A stretch of 64,000 nt of DNA from Streptomyces altiplanensis (GCA_003719395.1 RHMC01000004.1:1-64000), one strand, 5' to 3'; positions 45,335-55,700 are shown, counted from the first letter of the stretch. Numbers and translations are program-made. The notes: generated by a model from the sequence alone, not told the origin.

Positions 45335-46015
45335 ATGTCCGGTGAGGACAGGCCGTCCGGCGGCGGACGGCTGCTGACCGGTATCGCCTGGGCGTGGCTG
45401 CTGCTCGGGCTGTCGCTGTGGGGCCGCCAGACGACCGACGGCCCCGGCGGCAGCTCGGCACCGACCACCGGAGACGTGGCCGCGGTCGGTCGCCCGCTGG
45501 GGGGCGGTGCTGCTCCGCCGCATCCCCCCCGTCGAGGGCGTGTGGCGCCGCAGCGCGTCGAGGTGCCGTCCACCGGCGTCACGGCGCCCGTCGTGCCGCG
45601 CGGGCTCGACACGACGGGGCGCGTCGATCCGCCGCCGTACGACCAGCCGTCGAAGGTCGGCTGGTACGGGGACGGGACCAGGCCGGGCGCGGTGGGGGCC
45701 GCCCTGCTCGTCGGCCACGTCGACACCGAGAGCAAACCGGCCGTCTTCTACCACCTGAGTGCGACCCGCCCCGGCGCGGAGGTCCGGGTGACGGGGGCCG
45801 ACGGCGAGAGCCTGGAGTTCACCGTCGACGACGTCCAGGTCTTCACCCGCGAACGCTTCGACCCGCAGAAGGTGTACGGCCCCCGCCAGAGCGGCCGGGC
45901 GGAACTGCGTCTGATCACCTGCGGGGGCACGTACGACAAGAAGGCCCGCACCTACACGGCGAACGTCGTGGTGTCGGCCTACCTGACGGGCGCCTCCAGC
46001 CCGTCCGGCGTCTGA
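45335..46015 (+). CDS. Class F sortase
   Basis: A 226-residue transpeptidase. One TM near the N-terminus (LLTGIAWAWLLLGLSLWG), then a disordered linker and the sortase domain with GAALLVGHVDTES (catalytic His), LRLITCGGTYD (catalytic Cys) and the C-terminal Arg in the KKARTYTANVVV strand. Class F sortases of Streptomyces anchor uncharacterised substrates. The start is 2 bases after the preceding surface-protein stop, so the two are a natural enzyme-substrate pair. G6 and C7 runs near 45490-45530 make that linker uncertain. Confidence 0.88.
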   Translation: MSGEDRPSGGGRLLTGIAWAWLLLGLSLWGRQTTDGPGGSSAPTTGDVAAVGRPLGGGAAPPHPPRRGRVAPQRVEVPSTGVTAPVVPRGLDTTGRVDPPPYDQPSKVGWYGDGTRPGAVGAALLVGHVDTESKPAVFYHLSATRPGAEVRVTGADGESLEFTVDDVQVFTRERFDPQKVYGPRQSGRAELRLITCGGTYDKKARTYTANVVVSAYLTGASSPSGV

Positions 46016-46784
46016 GGGACGGGACCCGGGGCCAAGCTCCGCACGCGCCCCGCGGCCCGCAGCCCGAGCCCGCCGAACACCGCCGCGAACACCGCCCACA
46101 GCAGCGCGTGCGAGGCCAGCGACAGCATCCGGAAGTCCCACAGCAGCGTCGCCCCCACCGGCACCTCGTCCGGGTTGCCCGGCAGTGCGAAGAGCACCGC
46201 CAGCGTCGCCACCGCCGCGACGCCACCGCGACCTGGCGCACCGGGACCGACCGGCCGGCGAGGCGTACGTACACCTGCCACGCCAGGACCATGCCGAGGA
46301 CGCCGATCACCACGGCGGCCAGCCACAGGGCCTGGCGGTCGGCCACGGTGCCGGAGTCCCCGACGCCCGGCGGGCCGGCGGGGTAGCGGAGCCCCGGCAG
46401 CAGCGAGACGGCCAGGAACGCGGCCGCGCCGAAGGCCAGGGCGCGGGGCCACGGCCGTTCACCGATCCCCGTACGGCGGTGCACCAGGGCGTACGCGAGG
46501 GCGGACAGGACGCCCAGCGCGAGACCCGCGACGACCGCCGTGACGACCAGGCCGGCGTGCTGGGTGGAGCGGGAGAAGAGTTCCTCGTGGTGCTGGACGG
46601 CCGTGGCGGCCGCCCCGTGCGCATGCTCCGTGGCGGCGGAGCGTGCCTCTTCGAGGCGGATCGCGCGGTCCATCAGGGGCTCGGCGAGGAGCAGCGAGAA
46701 GAGGCCGGCGGCAAGGCCGGCCACCCCGCCCGCCGCCAGCCCGCGCCCGAGCAGGGGCAGTACGGGTGTGACAGATGTGGACAT
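45979..46784 (-). pseudogene. cbtA: CbtA family cobalt transporter subunit, frameshifted
   Basis: A five-to-six-TM predicted cobalt transporter subunit: LLGRGLAAGGVAGLAAGLFS at the start, His-rich EHAHGAAATAVQHHEELFSR, and GLVVTAVVAGLALGVLSAL. Near 46215 a one-base shift is needed to continue as VAAVATLAVLFALPGNPDEV and finish GPVPQTPDGLEAPVR. It lies downstream of cbtB and shares its cobalamin riboswitch. Its end overlaps the convergent sortase gene by 37 bases. Confidence 0.82.
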
Positions 46785-46801
46785 GGTGCGGACGGCCCCG
46801 A

Positions 46802-47020
46802 TCAGTGGCAGGGGGCACCGAAGAGGTGCCGGCCGTCGTGCGAGAACTCGTGCAGATAGTCGCCGGTCGCGGAGACGACCGTGCCGTTGTCCATGAAGAC
46901 CGCGTAGAGCGCGATCAGTGCGACGATCGCCGCGGCGGCCATGATCAGCCAGTCGCGGGTGCTGGTCGCGGCGGACGCGACCGCCGCGGTGTCGGTGTGC
47001 TGCGCGGTGTGCAGTGACAT
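46802..47020 (-). CDS. cbtB: CbtB domain protein (cobalt transport)
   Basis: A 72-residue membrane protein with one TM (DWLIMAAAAIVALIALYAVF) and the C-terminal motif HEFSHDGRHLFGAPCH, whose His residues probably bind cobalt. CbtB works with CbtA in B12-regulated cobalt uptake. AAGGAGG precedes the ATG, and a hairpin partly covers it. The riboswitch upstream supports the assignment strongly. Confidence 0.9.
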   Translation of the reverse strand: MSLHTAQHTDTAAVASAATSTRDWLIMAAAAIVALIALYAVFMDNGTVVSATGDYLHEFSHDGRHLFGAPCH

Positions 47021-47064
47021 ACCGGTGAGCCTCCTTCTGGGGTTTCCACGCCCCATGGCAGGAG

Positions 47065-47170
47065 AACGACGGGTCAGTTCCTGACTTCCGTACGGGGGCA
47101 CTCGGGCTCTCGTCCGGTCACAGTGGCGGGACCGCCCCGGAATCGCACCGGGTTCCTGTCCACCGTCGTC
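47065..47170 (-). ncRNA. Cobalamin riboswitch
   Basis: On the minus strand, P1 GACGACGG pairs with CCGTCGTT and encloses GGTGCGATTCC, GGTCCCGCCACTGTGA (B12-box related core) and AAGTCAGGAACT, matching the conserved cobalamin aptamer. It precedes cbtB-cbtA, a cobalt transporter pair, as expected. A GGGG/CCCC hairpin followed by AAGGAGG lies between the aptamer and the ATG and may be the expression platform. Confidence 0.9.
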
Positions 47171-47359
47171 TCGATGTGTGAAGTTGTCCCCCGGAGAGTT
47201 CCAGCCCGCCTGGTCACTGTCAACAGGCTGCCGCGCGCCCGCCCCGCCCCTGTCTCCCACGTCCCGCCACGGGCCCGTGTGTCAGGATGGTTTCGACCGG
47301 ATGTGTCCGGGAGGAGCCGGGGGGCTCTCATCTATGTCGGTGCGGTCAAGGGGGAGTGG

Positions 47360-48394
47360 ATGTACGGCAGTTGCAGCGGCCGTAGGCGCAGGGGTGTCCG
47401 GGCGGCCGGGGTGGGGGTCGTGGGGGCCGCGCTGCTGCTGACGGGCTGTTCCTCGTCCGACGGCGACGGGGGCGACGAGACGAAGCAGCCGTCGGTGAAG
47501 CAGCAGCCGAAGGGCAGCGACCCGTACTGGGTCAATCCGGAAGGGAAGGCCGCCCGGCAGGTCGCGGAGTACGCCGAGAAGGGCGACGACGAGAAGGCCG
47601 GGCTGATCAGGAGGATCGCCGAGCAGCCGGCCGCCGAGTGGATCCTCCCGGAGAACGCCGAGGCGCAGGCCAAGGGCTTCACCGAGGCGGCCGAGAAGGC
47701 CGACCGTGACGCGCTGCTCGTCCTCTACAACATCCCGCACCGCGACTGCGGACAGTTCTCGAAGGGCGGCGCGGCCGACGGCGACGCCTACCGCGCGTGG
47801 GTCGACGGGATCGCCAAGGGCATCGGCGAGCGCCCGGCCACCGTGATCCTGGAGCCGGACGCGCTGCTGCACCTGGTCGACGGCTGTACGCCCGAGGAGT
47901 TCCACGAGGAGCGGTACGACCTCCTCAAGGGCGCCGTCACGCGGCTCAAGCAGCAGCCGAAGGCCAAGGTGTACCTGGACGCGGGCAACGCGGGCTGGAA
48001 GTCGCCCGATGCGCTGTTCGAGCCGCTCCAGCGGGCGGGCATCGCGGAGGCCGACGGCTTCTCGGTGAACGTCTCCAACTTCCAGACCACCGAGGTGAGC
48101 AAGGACTTCGGCACGAAGCTCTCGGCGAAGGTCGGCAACAAGCCCTTCGTGATCGACACCAGCCGCAACGGCAACGGCCCGTACACCGGGGGCGACCCCA
48201 CGGAGAGCTGGTGCAACCCGCCGGGCCGCGCGCTCGGTGAGAAGCCGACCACCAAGACCGGCGACGACCTGGTCGACGCCTACCTGTGGATCAAGCGTCC
48301 CGGCGAGTCGGACGGTGACTGCAAGGGCGGTCCGAAGGCGGGCGAGTGGTACGAGGAGTACGCGCTCGAACTGGCCCGCAACACGAAGAAGTAG
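47360..48394 (+). CDS. cslZ: Glycoside hydrolase family 6 lipoprotein (CslZ-type endoglucanase)
   Basis: A 344-residue beta-1,4-glucanase. Signal peptide with lipobox LLLTGC near residue 30; then an acidic linker and the GH6 barrel with YNIPHRDC, VILEPDALLH and KVYLDAGNAGW. The catalytic acid Asp lies in the EPDAL loop. It is convergent with glxA-cslA, and from memory matches CslZ, thought to trim the cellulose-like glycan made by CslA. Start chosen at the ATG after GGGGAG. Lipid anchoring would place it outside the membrane near the synthase. Confidence 0.88.
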   Translation: MYGSCSGRRRRGVRAAGVGVVGAALLLTGCSSSDGDGGDETKQPSVKQQPKGSDPYWVNPEGKAARQVAEYAEKGDDEKAGLIRRIAEQPAAEWILPENAEAQAKGFTEAAEKADRDALLVLYNIPHRDCGQFSKGGAADGDAYRAWVDGIAKGIGERPATVILEPDALLHLVDGCTPEEFHEERYDLLKGAVTRLKQQPKAKVYLDAGNAGWKSPDALFEPLQRAGIAEADGFSVNVSNFQTTEVSKDFGTKLSAKVGNKPFVIDTSRNGNGPYTGGDPTESWCNPPGRALGEKPTTKTGDDLVDAYLWIKRPGESDGDCKGGPKAGEWYEEYALELARNTKK

Positions 48395-48405
48395 CCACGG
48401 CCCAC

Positions 48406-48447
48406 GCGCGGGGAGGGCCGCCCCCGTCGGGGCGGCCCTCCCCGCGC
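48406..48447. terminator. Bidirectional terminator between cslZ and glxA
   Basis: GCGCGGGGAGGGCCGCCCC pairs perfectly with its complement over 19 bp with a CGTC loop. Confidence 0.9.
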
Positions 48448-48481
48448 CGTTGTCACCTGCGCGCGCTCACGCCCGCGCCCG

Positions 48482-50416
48482 TTACGGGACCTCGATCCAG
48501 ACGCCCTCCGAGGGTGTGCCCCGGTCGTCCGTCACGAACAGCATGTAGTAGCCGGACGGGACCAGCGCCCGGTTCTTCGGCACGGTGACGGAGATGCCGT
48601 CCGCCGTCTTCTTCATCTTCAGCGCGACCGTGCGCTGGTCGACGTCGGTGACATGGGTGACGGCGCTGGGCCGCATCAGCTTCGCGTCCTTGACGGACGC
48701 GGCGTGCGCCGACTTGAAGGCCGCCGTGGCGCCCCGCCCGATCGTCTTCGGGCCGCCGGTGAGCTTCGGCCGCGCGTCCCTGAAGAGGTACGGCGGCGTG
48801 TAGATCTCGATGCGCTGCTCGAAGGTGCCGGGCCTGGTGTTGGCCTTGTCGGCGTAGAGCGAGTCGGACCCGAAGATCATGACGCGTCCGTCGGGGAGCA
48901 GCAGCGACCCCGAGTGGTAGTTGCGGCCCACCGCCGGGTCGGCCACCCGGCGGTACGTGCCGGCCCTGGCGTCGTACAGCCGCGCCTGGAGGATGTCCGA
49001 GCCGCCGCGGCCGCGGTAGTCGTTGGAGCCGCCGGTGATCAGGACGGTGTCGTCGGGCATCAGGGACGCGCTCGGGTAGCGGGTGCCCCGGTCCAGCGAA
49101 GGACCGTCCTCGAAGCGCGGTTCGGGGCCCTTGAGGTCGACCAGGCGCGACTTCTGGCTGGACTTGTCCGACTCGCCGACCCCGCCGCCGCCGATGACCA
49201 TGAACTTCTCGTCCTGGGCGGGAGGCAGCCGCACGGTCGCGGAGGTCTCCATCAGGTGCGGGTCGCTCAGGCCGGGGATCTTCTTGAACGTGTTGGTCTC
49301 CAGATCCCAGATGCCGGGATCGCGGCCCTCGTCGGCGGGCCCGTACCCGGCGTTGGAGCCCGAGTAGAAGAGCTTGCCGTTGTTCATCAGGAAGATCGCC
49401 GGGTACGTCGGGAACTTCCGGACGACCCCGGTGTACTTCCACTTCTTCGTGACCGGGTCGTAGATCTCGTCCTTGCCGGGGACGATCTGGCCGATCTCGT
49501 CCAGGCCGGACAGGGACAGGACCTTCCCGTCCTCCAGCGTGGTCAGCGTCGGGTACCAGCGGGCCTCGTTCATCGGGTCGACAGTGATGTACCTCTCCGC
49601 CACCGGATCGAACTCGTAGGCCTCCTTGATGCCCTGGAAGTCCTTCTTGTCGAGGGCGAGCTTCTGCGCGATGCCGTACACGTTCCTGGTGTCGGTGCCC
49701 GACAGGCCGTGGACCCGGTAGTTGTCCTCCGTACCGGACTCGTACTTCTTGCCGGCCGCCTTGGCCTCGACGTAGATCCGGCCGAGCCCCGCCTCGGTGC
49801 GCAGGAACCGGCCGGTCTTCTTGTCGAAGATCTTCTTGGCCTTCTCCACGAGGACGGGGTCCTTGGAGACGTACGTCTTGCCGTTCTTCTTGCCCGTGAA
49901 GATCGTGCCCGCCGGCAGGGTCTTGGGGGCGTCCGGGTCCTCGTTGTGGACGATCATCAGGCCGCCGGCCCTGGTGACGTCACCCTCGAGCTTCTCGTAC
50001 CGCTTGGTGCCGCCCGCCACGAGCAGCTTCCCGTCGGGCAGCTGGGTGTGCCCGGCGCAGAACATGTCCTTGGGCGTGGGGATCATCTTGTACGTGCCGG
50101 CCTTCGGGTCCCACAGCACCGACTCGAACTTCTCGGCGTCGAAGTTCTTCTGGTTGTTGCCCGAGCCCGCGATCAGCAGCACCTTGCCGGTGTGCAGCAG
50201 GGCGGCGTGGATCGTGTTGATCCGGAACCCGGACGGGACGTCCAGGAAGTCCCAGTGGCCGTTGGCGGCCTTGTACTCGGGACGGTTGATCTTGTAGTCG
50301 TGGTACTGCTCCGAGCCGAAGCGGTAGAGCGCGGGCCCGTTCATCCCCGCCAGAGCCAGCACCACCGCACCCGTTATCGCCAGGCGGCGGGTGCGGCGGC
50401 TCGGACGGTAGTTCAT
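48482..50416 (-). CDS. glxA: GlxA radical copper oxidase (galactose oxidase-like)
   Basis: A 644-residue mono-copper radical oxidase. An N-terminal signal/TM anchor (LAITGAVVLALAGMNGPALY) leads into a seven-bladed Kelch-type propeller. Cys120 in DMFCAGHTQL corresponds to the Cys of the Tyr-Cys cofactor in S. lividans GlxA; its Tyr partner lies in NEARWYPTLTTL, the axial Tyr in GTRYPSASL, and copper-binding His in GRNYHSGSLL. It oxidises the glycan made by CslA at hyphal tips. The cslA stop overlaps its ATG (ATGA, when the frame is corrected). Confidence 0.94.
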   Translation of the reverse strand: MNYRPSRRTRRLAITGAVVLALAGMNGPALYRFGSEQYHDYKINRPEYKAANGHWDFLDVPSGFRINTIHAALLHTGKVLLIAGSGNNQKNFDAEKFESVLWDPKAGTYKMIPTPKDMFCAGHTQLPDGKLLVAGGTKRYEKLEGDVTRAGGLMIVHNEDPDAPKTLPAGTIFTGKKNGKTYVSKDPVLVEKAKKIFDKKTGRFLRTEAGLGRIYVEAKAAGKKYESGTEDNYRVHGLSGTDTRNVYGIAQKLALDKKDFQGIKEAYEFDPVAERYITVDPMNEARWYPTLTTLEDGKVLSLSGLDEIGQIVPGKDEIYDPVTKKWKYTGVVRKFPTYPAIFLMNNGKLFYSGSNAGYGPADEGRDPGIWDLETNTFKKIPGLSDPHLMETSATVRLPPAQDEKFMVIGGGGVGESDKSSQKSRLVDLKGPEPRFEDGPSLDRGTRYPSASLMPDDTVLITGGSNDYRGRGGSDILQARLYDARAGTYRRVADPAVGRNYHSGSLLLPDGRVMIFGSDSLYADKANTRPGTFEQRIEIYTPPYLFRDARPKLTGGPKTIGRGATAAFKSAHAASVKDAKLMRPSAVTHVTDVDQRTVALKMKKTADGISVTVPKNRALVPSGYYMLFVTDDRGTPSEGVWIEVP

Positions 50417-52330
50417 TTCTTACGTCCCCCCAGAGCGATCTGCATGGTCTGGTCGGCCGGGGCCCAGGTGGGCTTGGGCTGCGGCGTGTGGGTTCCGGCC
50501 GGCGGTCCGGCCCGGTCCGGCGGCGCCCCGCGCCCGTTCCTCTTCTCCTGGCGCACGGTCCAGCGCCAGGCGAAGACCGGCGCGCCGTGACAGCAGGGCG
50601 AGTGTGGCCCAGGTGATCATCGCGGGGTGGTCGTGGCCGAAGAAGAAGGAGGAGACGAGGGAGCCGCCGAAGACCAGGAGGAAGAACAGGTGGATGCGGA
50701 AGGTGCCGAAGAGCGTGTCGGGGCTGGAGGAGTCGCCCTTGGGCGTCACCACGAAGCCGGACTTGCGGCGCAGTGCGGCGTCCATCAGCGAGCGCGCGTA
50801 GATCGGCGCCGAGAGCGCTGACATCACCATGCCGGCCAGTCCGCCGGAGCCCTCGGGCTCGTGCGGCGAGACGTTGTGGCGGCGGTTCCAGATGTAGAGG
50901 CCGATCTGGAGCGCGGATGCGTTGCCGTACAGCATCATCCAGATCGCCGGGTCGATCTGCACACCCGATGCGCCCATGCCCAGGAAGAGCGCGCAGCTGA
51001 GCGCCGCGAGGATCCAGTTCATGGCGGACATCGGGTAGAAGATGATCATCATCGTGTAGTTGAAGAGCTTGCCCGCGGGCAGCGTGCCGAAGCCCCGCCA
51101 GTACTGCTTGAGGATCGTCTCGTACGTCCCGCGCGACCAGCGCAGCTGCTGCGTGAAGAAGTCGGTCCAGGCGGTCGGGCCCTCGCCGACGGCCAGCACG
51201 TCGGGCGTGTAGACGGACCGCCACTTCCTGCCGGTGGCCGGGTTCTTGGCGCGGTGGATCTCGAAGCCGGTGGCCATGTCCTCGGTGATCGAGTCGTACA
51301 GACCGCCGATCTGCTTCAGCGCCCTGATGCGCACGGCGTTGGAGGTGCCGACGAACATGGGGGCGCCGTAGCGGTTGCCCGCGCGCTGGATCAGGGCGTG
51401 GAACAGGAACTGCTGGGACTCCGCGGCCTTGGTGACGCAGGAGGTGTAGTTCCCGTACACCTGCGGGCCGATGACGAAGGCGACGTCCGGGTCGCGGAAG
51501 TAGCCGAGCATCCGCTCCAGGTAGCCGGGGAGCGGGACGTGGTCGGTGTCGACGGAGGCGAAGAAGTCGTAGGCGTCGCCGTGCGCGTCGAGCCAGGCGT
51601 TGTAGTTCCCGTGTTTGGTCTTGGCGCGGTGCGGGCCCTTGGCCTGGTTCCACTTCGCGACGCCCTTGCGGGAGAAGTGGTGCACGCCGAGGCGCTCGCA
51701 CACCTCCTTGACCGCCGGGTCGTCGCCCTCGTCCAGCAGCCAGACGTGCATGAGGCCGCGGTGGCGGATCCTGACCGCGGCCTCCAGCGTCTTCGTCACC
51801 ATCTCCAGCGGCTCCTTGCCGGGCACGAAGGAGGTGAGGAAGGCGACCCGGGTGCCGGTCTCGGGCACCACGGGGACGGGGTCGCGGGCGACCAGCGTCG
51901 CGTGCGCGTTCGACAGGACGTTCATCGTGCGGAAGAGCTCGATCAGCCCGATCGAGACCAGCATGACGATGTCGAGGACCAGCAGCGTGTCGTTCTTGAG
52001 GTTCGGGTCGCGTTCGGTCCAGTGCGCCGGCTGCATCAGCCAGACGAACAGGCCCAGCGACAGCAGCGGCGCGGCGCACAGCAGCAGGGCGGCCCGGACG
52101 CGGTGCGTCTCCTGCGAGAGCAGCGAGCGGTACCGCACGGTGTACGGCTTGGCCGGGTCGGGCTGGGTCAGTGGCCCGGCGAGCCGGCTGTAGTGCTCGT
52201 AGTCGTATCGCGGCAGCGGCTTCCCGGCCCGCACGCGGGACCCGCCGGGCCGCAGCTGCGGGGGTAACCGAAGCTGCGCCGTCCGGGAAGGGTCGTTGTT
52301 GTGCCGGGCGCCGGTCGGCGTCGACGTCAT
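50413..52330 (-). CDS. cslA: Cellulose synthase-like glycosyltransferase CslA, C-terminal frameshift
   Basis: A ~638-residue GT2 membrane synthase. TMs near 80-100 and 115-135 precede the catalytic domain with LLDEGDDP, DTDHVP, TEDMATG and QQLRW (the D,D,D,QxxRW set). Four more TMs follow. A one-base shift near 50585 changes the last ~55 residues; the corrected frame (APVFAWRWTVRQEKRNGRG, later TWAPADQTMQIALGG) ends at 50413 overlapping glxA. CslA makes a beta-glucan at hyphal tips needed for apical growth and pellet formation. The catalytic part is intact. Confidence 0.92.
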
Positions 52331-52716
52331 GAGTCATCCCCCCGCACGCATACTGGCTGCGTGTTTCGTCGGTCTCTTCGCCCGGAGCCGGTCCCCGTCG
52401 ACCATCGCGCCGGACGCGCAAACGGCCTGCTGTCGTCCCTTCAGACAGGGGACGACAACTTCCCGGTTTCGTGATGAGCGCCCCGTAATGTGTTCGGAAA
52501 CGGGCCCCCGCCCGTGTGCTCCGTCAGCTCCCCCCGGATGGCCGACTCCGCCCCAACCCGCCGGACGACCCGCCCCCTTGGGGCCGTCGGCTCCAGACAG
52601 AGTCCACGACCCCCTGTCTTGATCGCAAGGGTGTAAACGAGGCGTTTACCGGTCATACGCGGGCTTTGGGGGCCGCACGGGACACGGGTTCGACAAGGGG
52701 GAGATGCCCGGAAATC
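52331..52716. other. Upstream region of cslA, no gene seen
   Basis: About 390 bases without convincing coding character. It contains a perfect hairpin, TGTCGTCCC/GGGACGACA near 52431-52457, that may be an operator or terminator. Confidence 0.5.
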
Positions 52717-52753
52717 ACCGAAGCCCCCTCACGGTGAGTGAGGGGGCTTCGGT
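52717..52753. terminator. Intrinsic terminator downstream of tRNA-Lys
   Basis: ACCGAAGCCCCCTCAC at 52717-52732 pairs with GTGAGGGGGCTTCGGT at 52738-52753, a 16-bp perfect stem. Confidence 0.85.
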
Positions 52754-52760
52754 GTTGCGT

Positions 52761-52833
52761 GCGCCGCCAGGGACTCGAACCCCGGACCCGCTGATTAAGA
52801 GTCAGCTGCTCTAACCAACTGAGCTAGCGGCGC
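52761..52833 (-). tRNA. tRNA-Lys (CUU), copy 1
   Basis: A 73-nt tRNA with acceptor GCGCCGC/GCGGCGC, GGTTCGAGTCC T-arm and anticodon loop CTGACTCTTAATCAG giving CUU. Identical over all 73 bases to the copy at 57882. CCA is not encoded. Confidence 0.96.
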
Positions 52834-53001
52834 CTGCTGACTCGGAGAACTTTACCCGACCGGTGCGGGTGCTCGGGACCGGCCACGCCGAGTGATGTCC
52901 GATTAGTAATAATTTGGGCCGTCAATATGTATGATGTCCGGGTATTTGAAGCACTGTCATCTGTGTATACGCGTCACAGGAACCCACGGGAGGGGAACCG
53001 C

Positions 53002-54331
53002 ATGACGATGCCGGTGTTCGAGGAGTACGAACCCGCGGCCGACTGCGGCTGCCCGGGCTGTGCCCGGCGGCGCCGGGCCGCCGCCCTCGGTCTGGCGGTC
53101 GCGGCCGGCGGCCACCCGGCCGCCCACGGAGACCGCGCGGCTGGTCCTCGCCACCGCCGCGGGCGTGGTGCTCGGCGGGGGGACCGGTGCGGCGGACGTC
53201 GCCGCCTCCGGGCACGCGCCCGCCAGGACGGACGCCGACAGCGACCCCGAGTCCCCGCAGGGCGGGAGCGGCCCGGTTGCACGGCGAGCGTCCGGGCGGG
53301 GCGCCCGGCGGCCCGGACGTCCCGCGCAGGCCGTGAGCGCGTCCCCGGTCCAGGCCGCCGCGCCCGCCCCGCGCCGCACCACCAGGGCCGAGATCCTCGA
53401 ACGCGCCCGGCGCTGGGTGGATGCCAAGGTCCCGTACAGCATGGAGAAGCACTGGTCGGACGGGTACCGGCAGGACTGCTCGGGCTACGTCTCGATGGCC
53501 TGGAACCTCGGTGGCAACGAATGGACGGGGAGCCTCGCCGAGTACGGCACGCGGATCACGCGGGAGCAGCTCGAACCCGGCGACATCCTGCTTTTCCACA
53601 ATCCGGCCAATCCCGCCAAGGGCTCGCACGTCACAATCTTCGGCGGCTGGACCGACGACTCCCGCACCCGCTACATGGCCTACGAGCTGGCCCGCCCGTA
53701 CGCCCGCCACAAGGCCACCCCGTACGCCTACTGGAGCAACTCGTCGCGCTACATCCCCTACCGCTACAAGGGCGTCACCGGCGGCGACAGCCGTGACGCT
53801 CCCGCCGGGACGGCCTACCCCGGCGGGGAACTCTTCGGGCTCGGCGCGGACAACGCGTACGTCACCCAGCTGGGGCGGATGCTCGTCGGCCGGGGCGGCG
53901 AGCGGTTCTACGGCGAGGGCCCCGGGCCGCGCTGGAGCGAGGCCGACCGGCGCGCCACCCAGGCGTTCCAGCGGGCCCAGGGCTGGCGCGGGGCGGAGGC
54001 CGACGGGCTGCCGGGCCCGCACACCTGGCGGCTGCTGGTCCAGAACGCGGGCAAGGACATCCCGGGTGCGGGCGACGGCGACGGGACGGGCGCCACGGCG
54101 TTCCCCGGACGGGGGTACTTCAGGCCCGGCCAGTCGACCGCGTACGTCGAGAAGCTCGGCCGGCAGCTGGTGAGCAAGGGTTACGGCAAGCACTACGCGT
54201 GGGGGCCGGGGCCGCACTGGAGCGAGGCGGACCGGCGCAACGTCGAGGCGTTCCAGCGGGCCCAGGGCTGGCGCGGCGCGGCGGCCGACGGCTACCCCGG
54301 CCCGCGGACCTGGCGGCGGCTCTTCGCATGA
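53002..54331 (+). CDS. NlpC/P60 peptidase-like protein with two PG-binding modules, frameshifted
   Basis: The ATG after GGAGGGG gives MTMPVFEEYEPAADCGCPGC; a shift near 53105 is needed to enter the main frame (TETARLVLATAAGVVLGGG, a hydrophobic segment). The C40-like peptidase domain has QDCSGYVSMAWN (Cys) and KGSHVTIFGGW (His). Two peptidoglycan-binding repeats follow, each with WSEADRR, AFQRAQGWRG and (L/Y)PGP(H/R)TWR. Probably an extracellular cell-wall hydrolase. It lies upstream of the SPFH gene, overlapping at ATGA, and next to csl genes. Confidence 0.85.
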
Positions 54332-54342
54332 CGGAGGCAACG

Positions 54343-55635
54343 ATGAGCACCACGGTTTCAGAGACATCAGGGGCATCGGAGGCGTTCGGGCCGTCCGGGC
54401 CGTCCGGGGCGTCCGGGCCGGACGGCTTCGCCCCGGCCGCTCCCGGGCGGCCGGACGCCCCGGACGCCCGGCGGGCCCCGGTCGTCAGGAACGAGTCCAC
54501 CGCCGAGATCCCGGTGCACCTGCTGTTCCGCGACGACACCGGCGGCTGCGCTGACGCTGCCGCCCGGCGCCACGGTGATCAGGCGCAGGAAGGGCGCCGC
54601 GGAACGGCCGCGCGCCGAACGCCGGGCCGCGGCCCCGCGCCCGCCCGCGACCGCCTCGCCGCCCTCCGCGTCCGTCTTCGTTCCCGCCTCCGCACCGGTG
54701 CCGGGCAGGTGCGGTCCCTCCGGCCCGCCGCGCCCGCCGATCCCCGGTCTGTCGGAGCGGCCCGGCCCCTCGCTGTCCGGCTGGAGCGCGGTCGCGTGGG
54801 GGACGGGCGGGCGTGGGGCGGCGCGCGGCGGTGTGGTGGAGGGGGGTGGTGCCCGTGCGGGCCGCCGAACTGCTCGGGCTGCCCCTTCGCCCGTACCACG
54901 GCATCGGGCTCGGGACCTGGGCGGCGCTGGCCGTGCTGGTGCTGGTCGTGATGGTCGCGTTCGGCGGTCTGGGGCGCGGGCGGGCCGGATACGCGTGGGT
55001 GCTCTCGCTGTTCGGCGACTACCGGGGGACGGTGCGGCGCAGCGGCCTGGTGTGGGTGAGCCCGCTGCTGCTGCGCCGCCGCATCGACGTACGGCTGCGG
55101 CACTGGCGCAGCGAGCCGATGGACGCCGTGGACGCGAACGGGGTGGCGCTGCGGGTCGTGGTGCTCGTGGTGTGGCAGATCAGGGACACGGCGCGGGCGA
55201 TGCTCGCCGTCGAGGACCACACGCAGTACCTGCGAGAGCAGGTCGAGGCGGCGATGGCGCGGGTGCTGTCCCAGCTGCCGGCCGACGCCTTCCACGACAC
55301 CGCGCCGACGCTGCGCGACGCGGAGGCGGTCGGTGACGCGCTGACCCGGATGCTGGCGGCGGAGGCGGCGCCGGTGGGTATCGACATCTTCTCGGCGCAG
55401 CCGACGCGGATCGAGTACGCGCCCGAGATCGCGGCGGCGATGCGGCGCAGGCAGGTCGCCGCGCTCGACGCGCGGCAGCGGGACAGCCATGCTGTCGTCG
55501 GTGGTGGACGCGGTGGACGACACGGTGACGCGGCTGACCGCGCGCGGCCTCGTGGAGCTGGACGACTACGAGCGCAAGGCGCTCGTGAAGGATCTGACGG
55601 TGGCCTTCTGCACGGGGCGTGGGGAGGGTCTGTGA
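54343..55635 (+). pseudogene. SPFH/Band 7 domain protein, multiple frameshifts
   Basis: Start ATG after GGAGG: a Ser/Gly/Pro-rich leader (MSTTVSETSGASEAFGPSGP). The frame is broken near 54545 and in a Pro/Ala-rich stretch before 54840. The main part has two TMs (PYHGIGLGTWAALAVLVLVV) and the SPFH fold (YRGTVRRSGLVWVSPLLLRR, VVLVVWQIRDTARAMLAVED). Another shift near 55490 restores the end VELDDYERKALVKDL. SPFH proteins organise membrane microdomains; in S. coelicolor the homologue is near csl genes. Three or more breaks make it pseudogene or poorly called. Confidence 0.75.
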
Positions 55636-55648
55636 ACGCGTTCGTTAT

Positions 55649-55700
55649 TGGTCTGGACATGTTCATGTCCCGTCAATACATTGGGACTTGGTCTAGACCG
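55649..55700 (+). promoter_or_regulatory. Two DasR-like 12-bp repeats before the LPMO gene
   Basis: TGGTCTGGACAT at 55649-55660 and TGGTCTAGACCG at 55689-55700 are 40 bp apart. They match the chitinase-type direct repeat and dre core TGGTCTAGACCA in 9 and 11 of 12 positions. They lie 57-108 bp upstream of the ATG, flanking the probable promoter. Confidence 0.8.
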
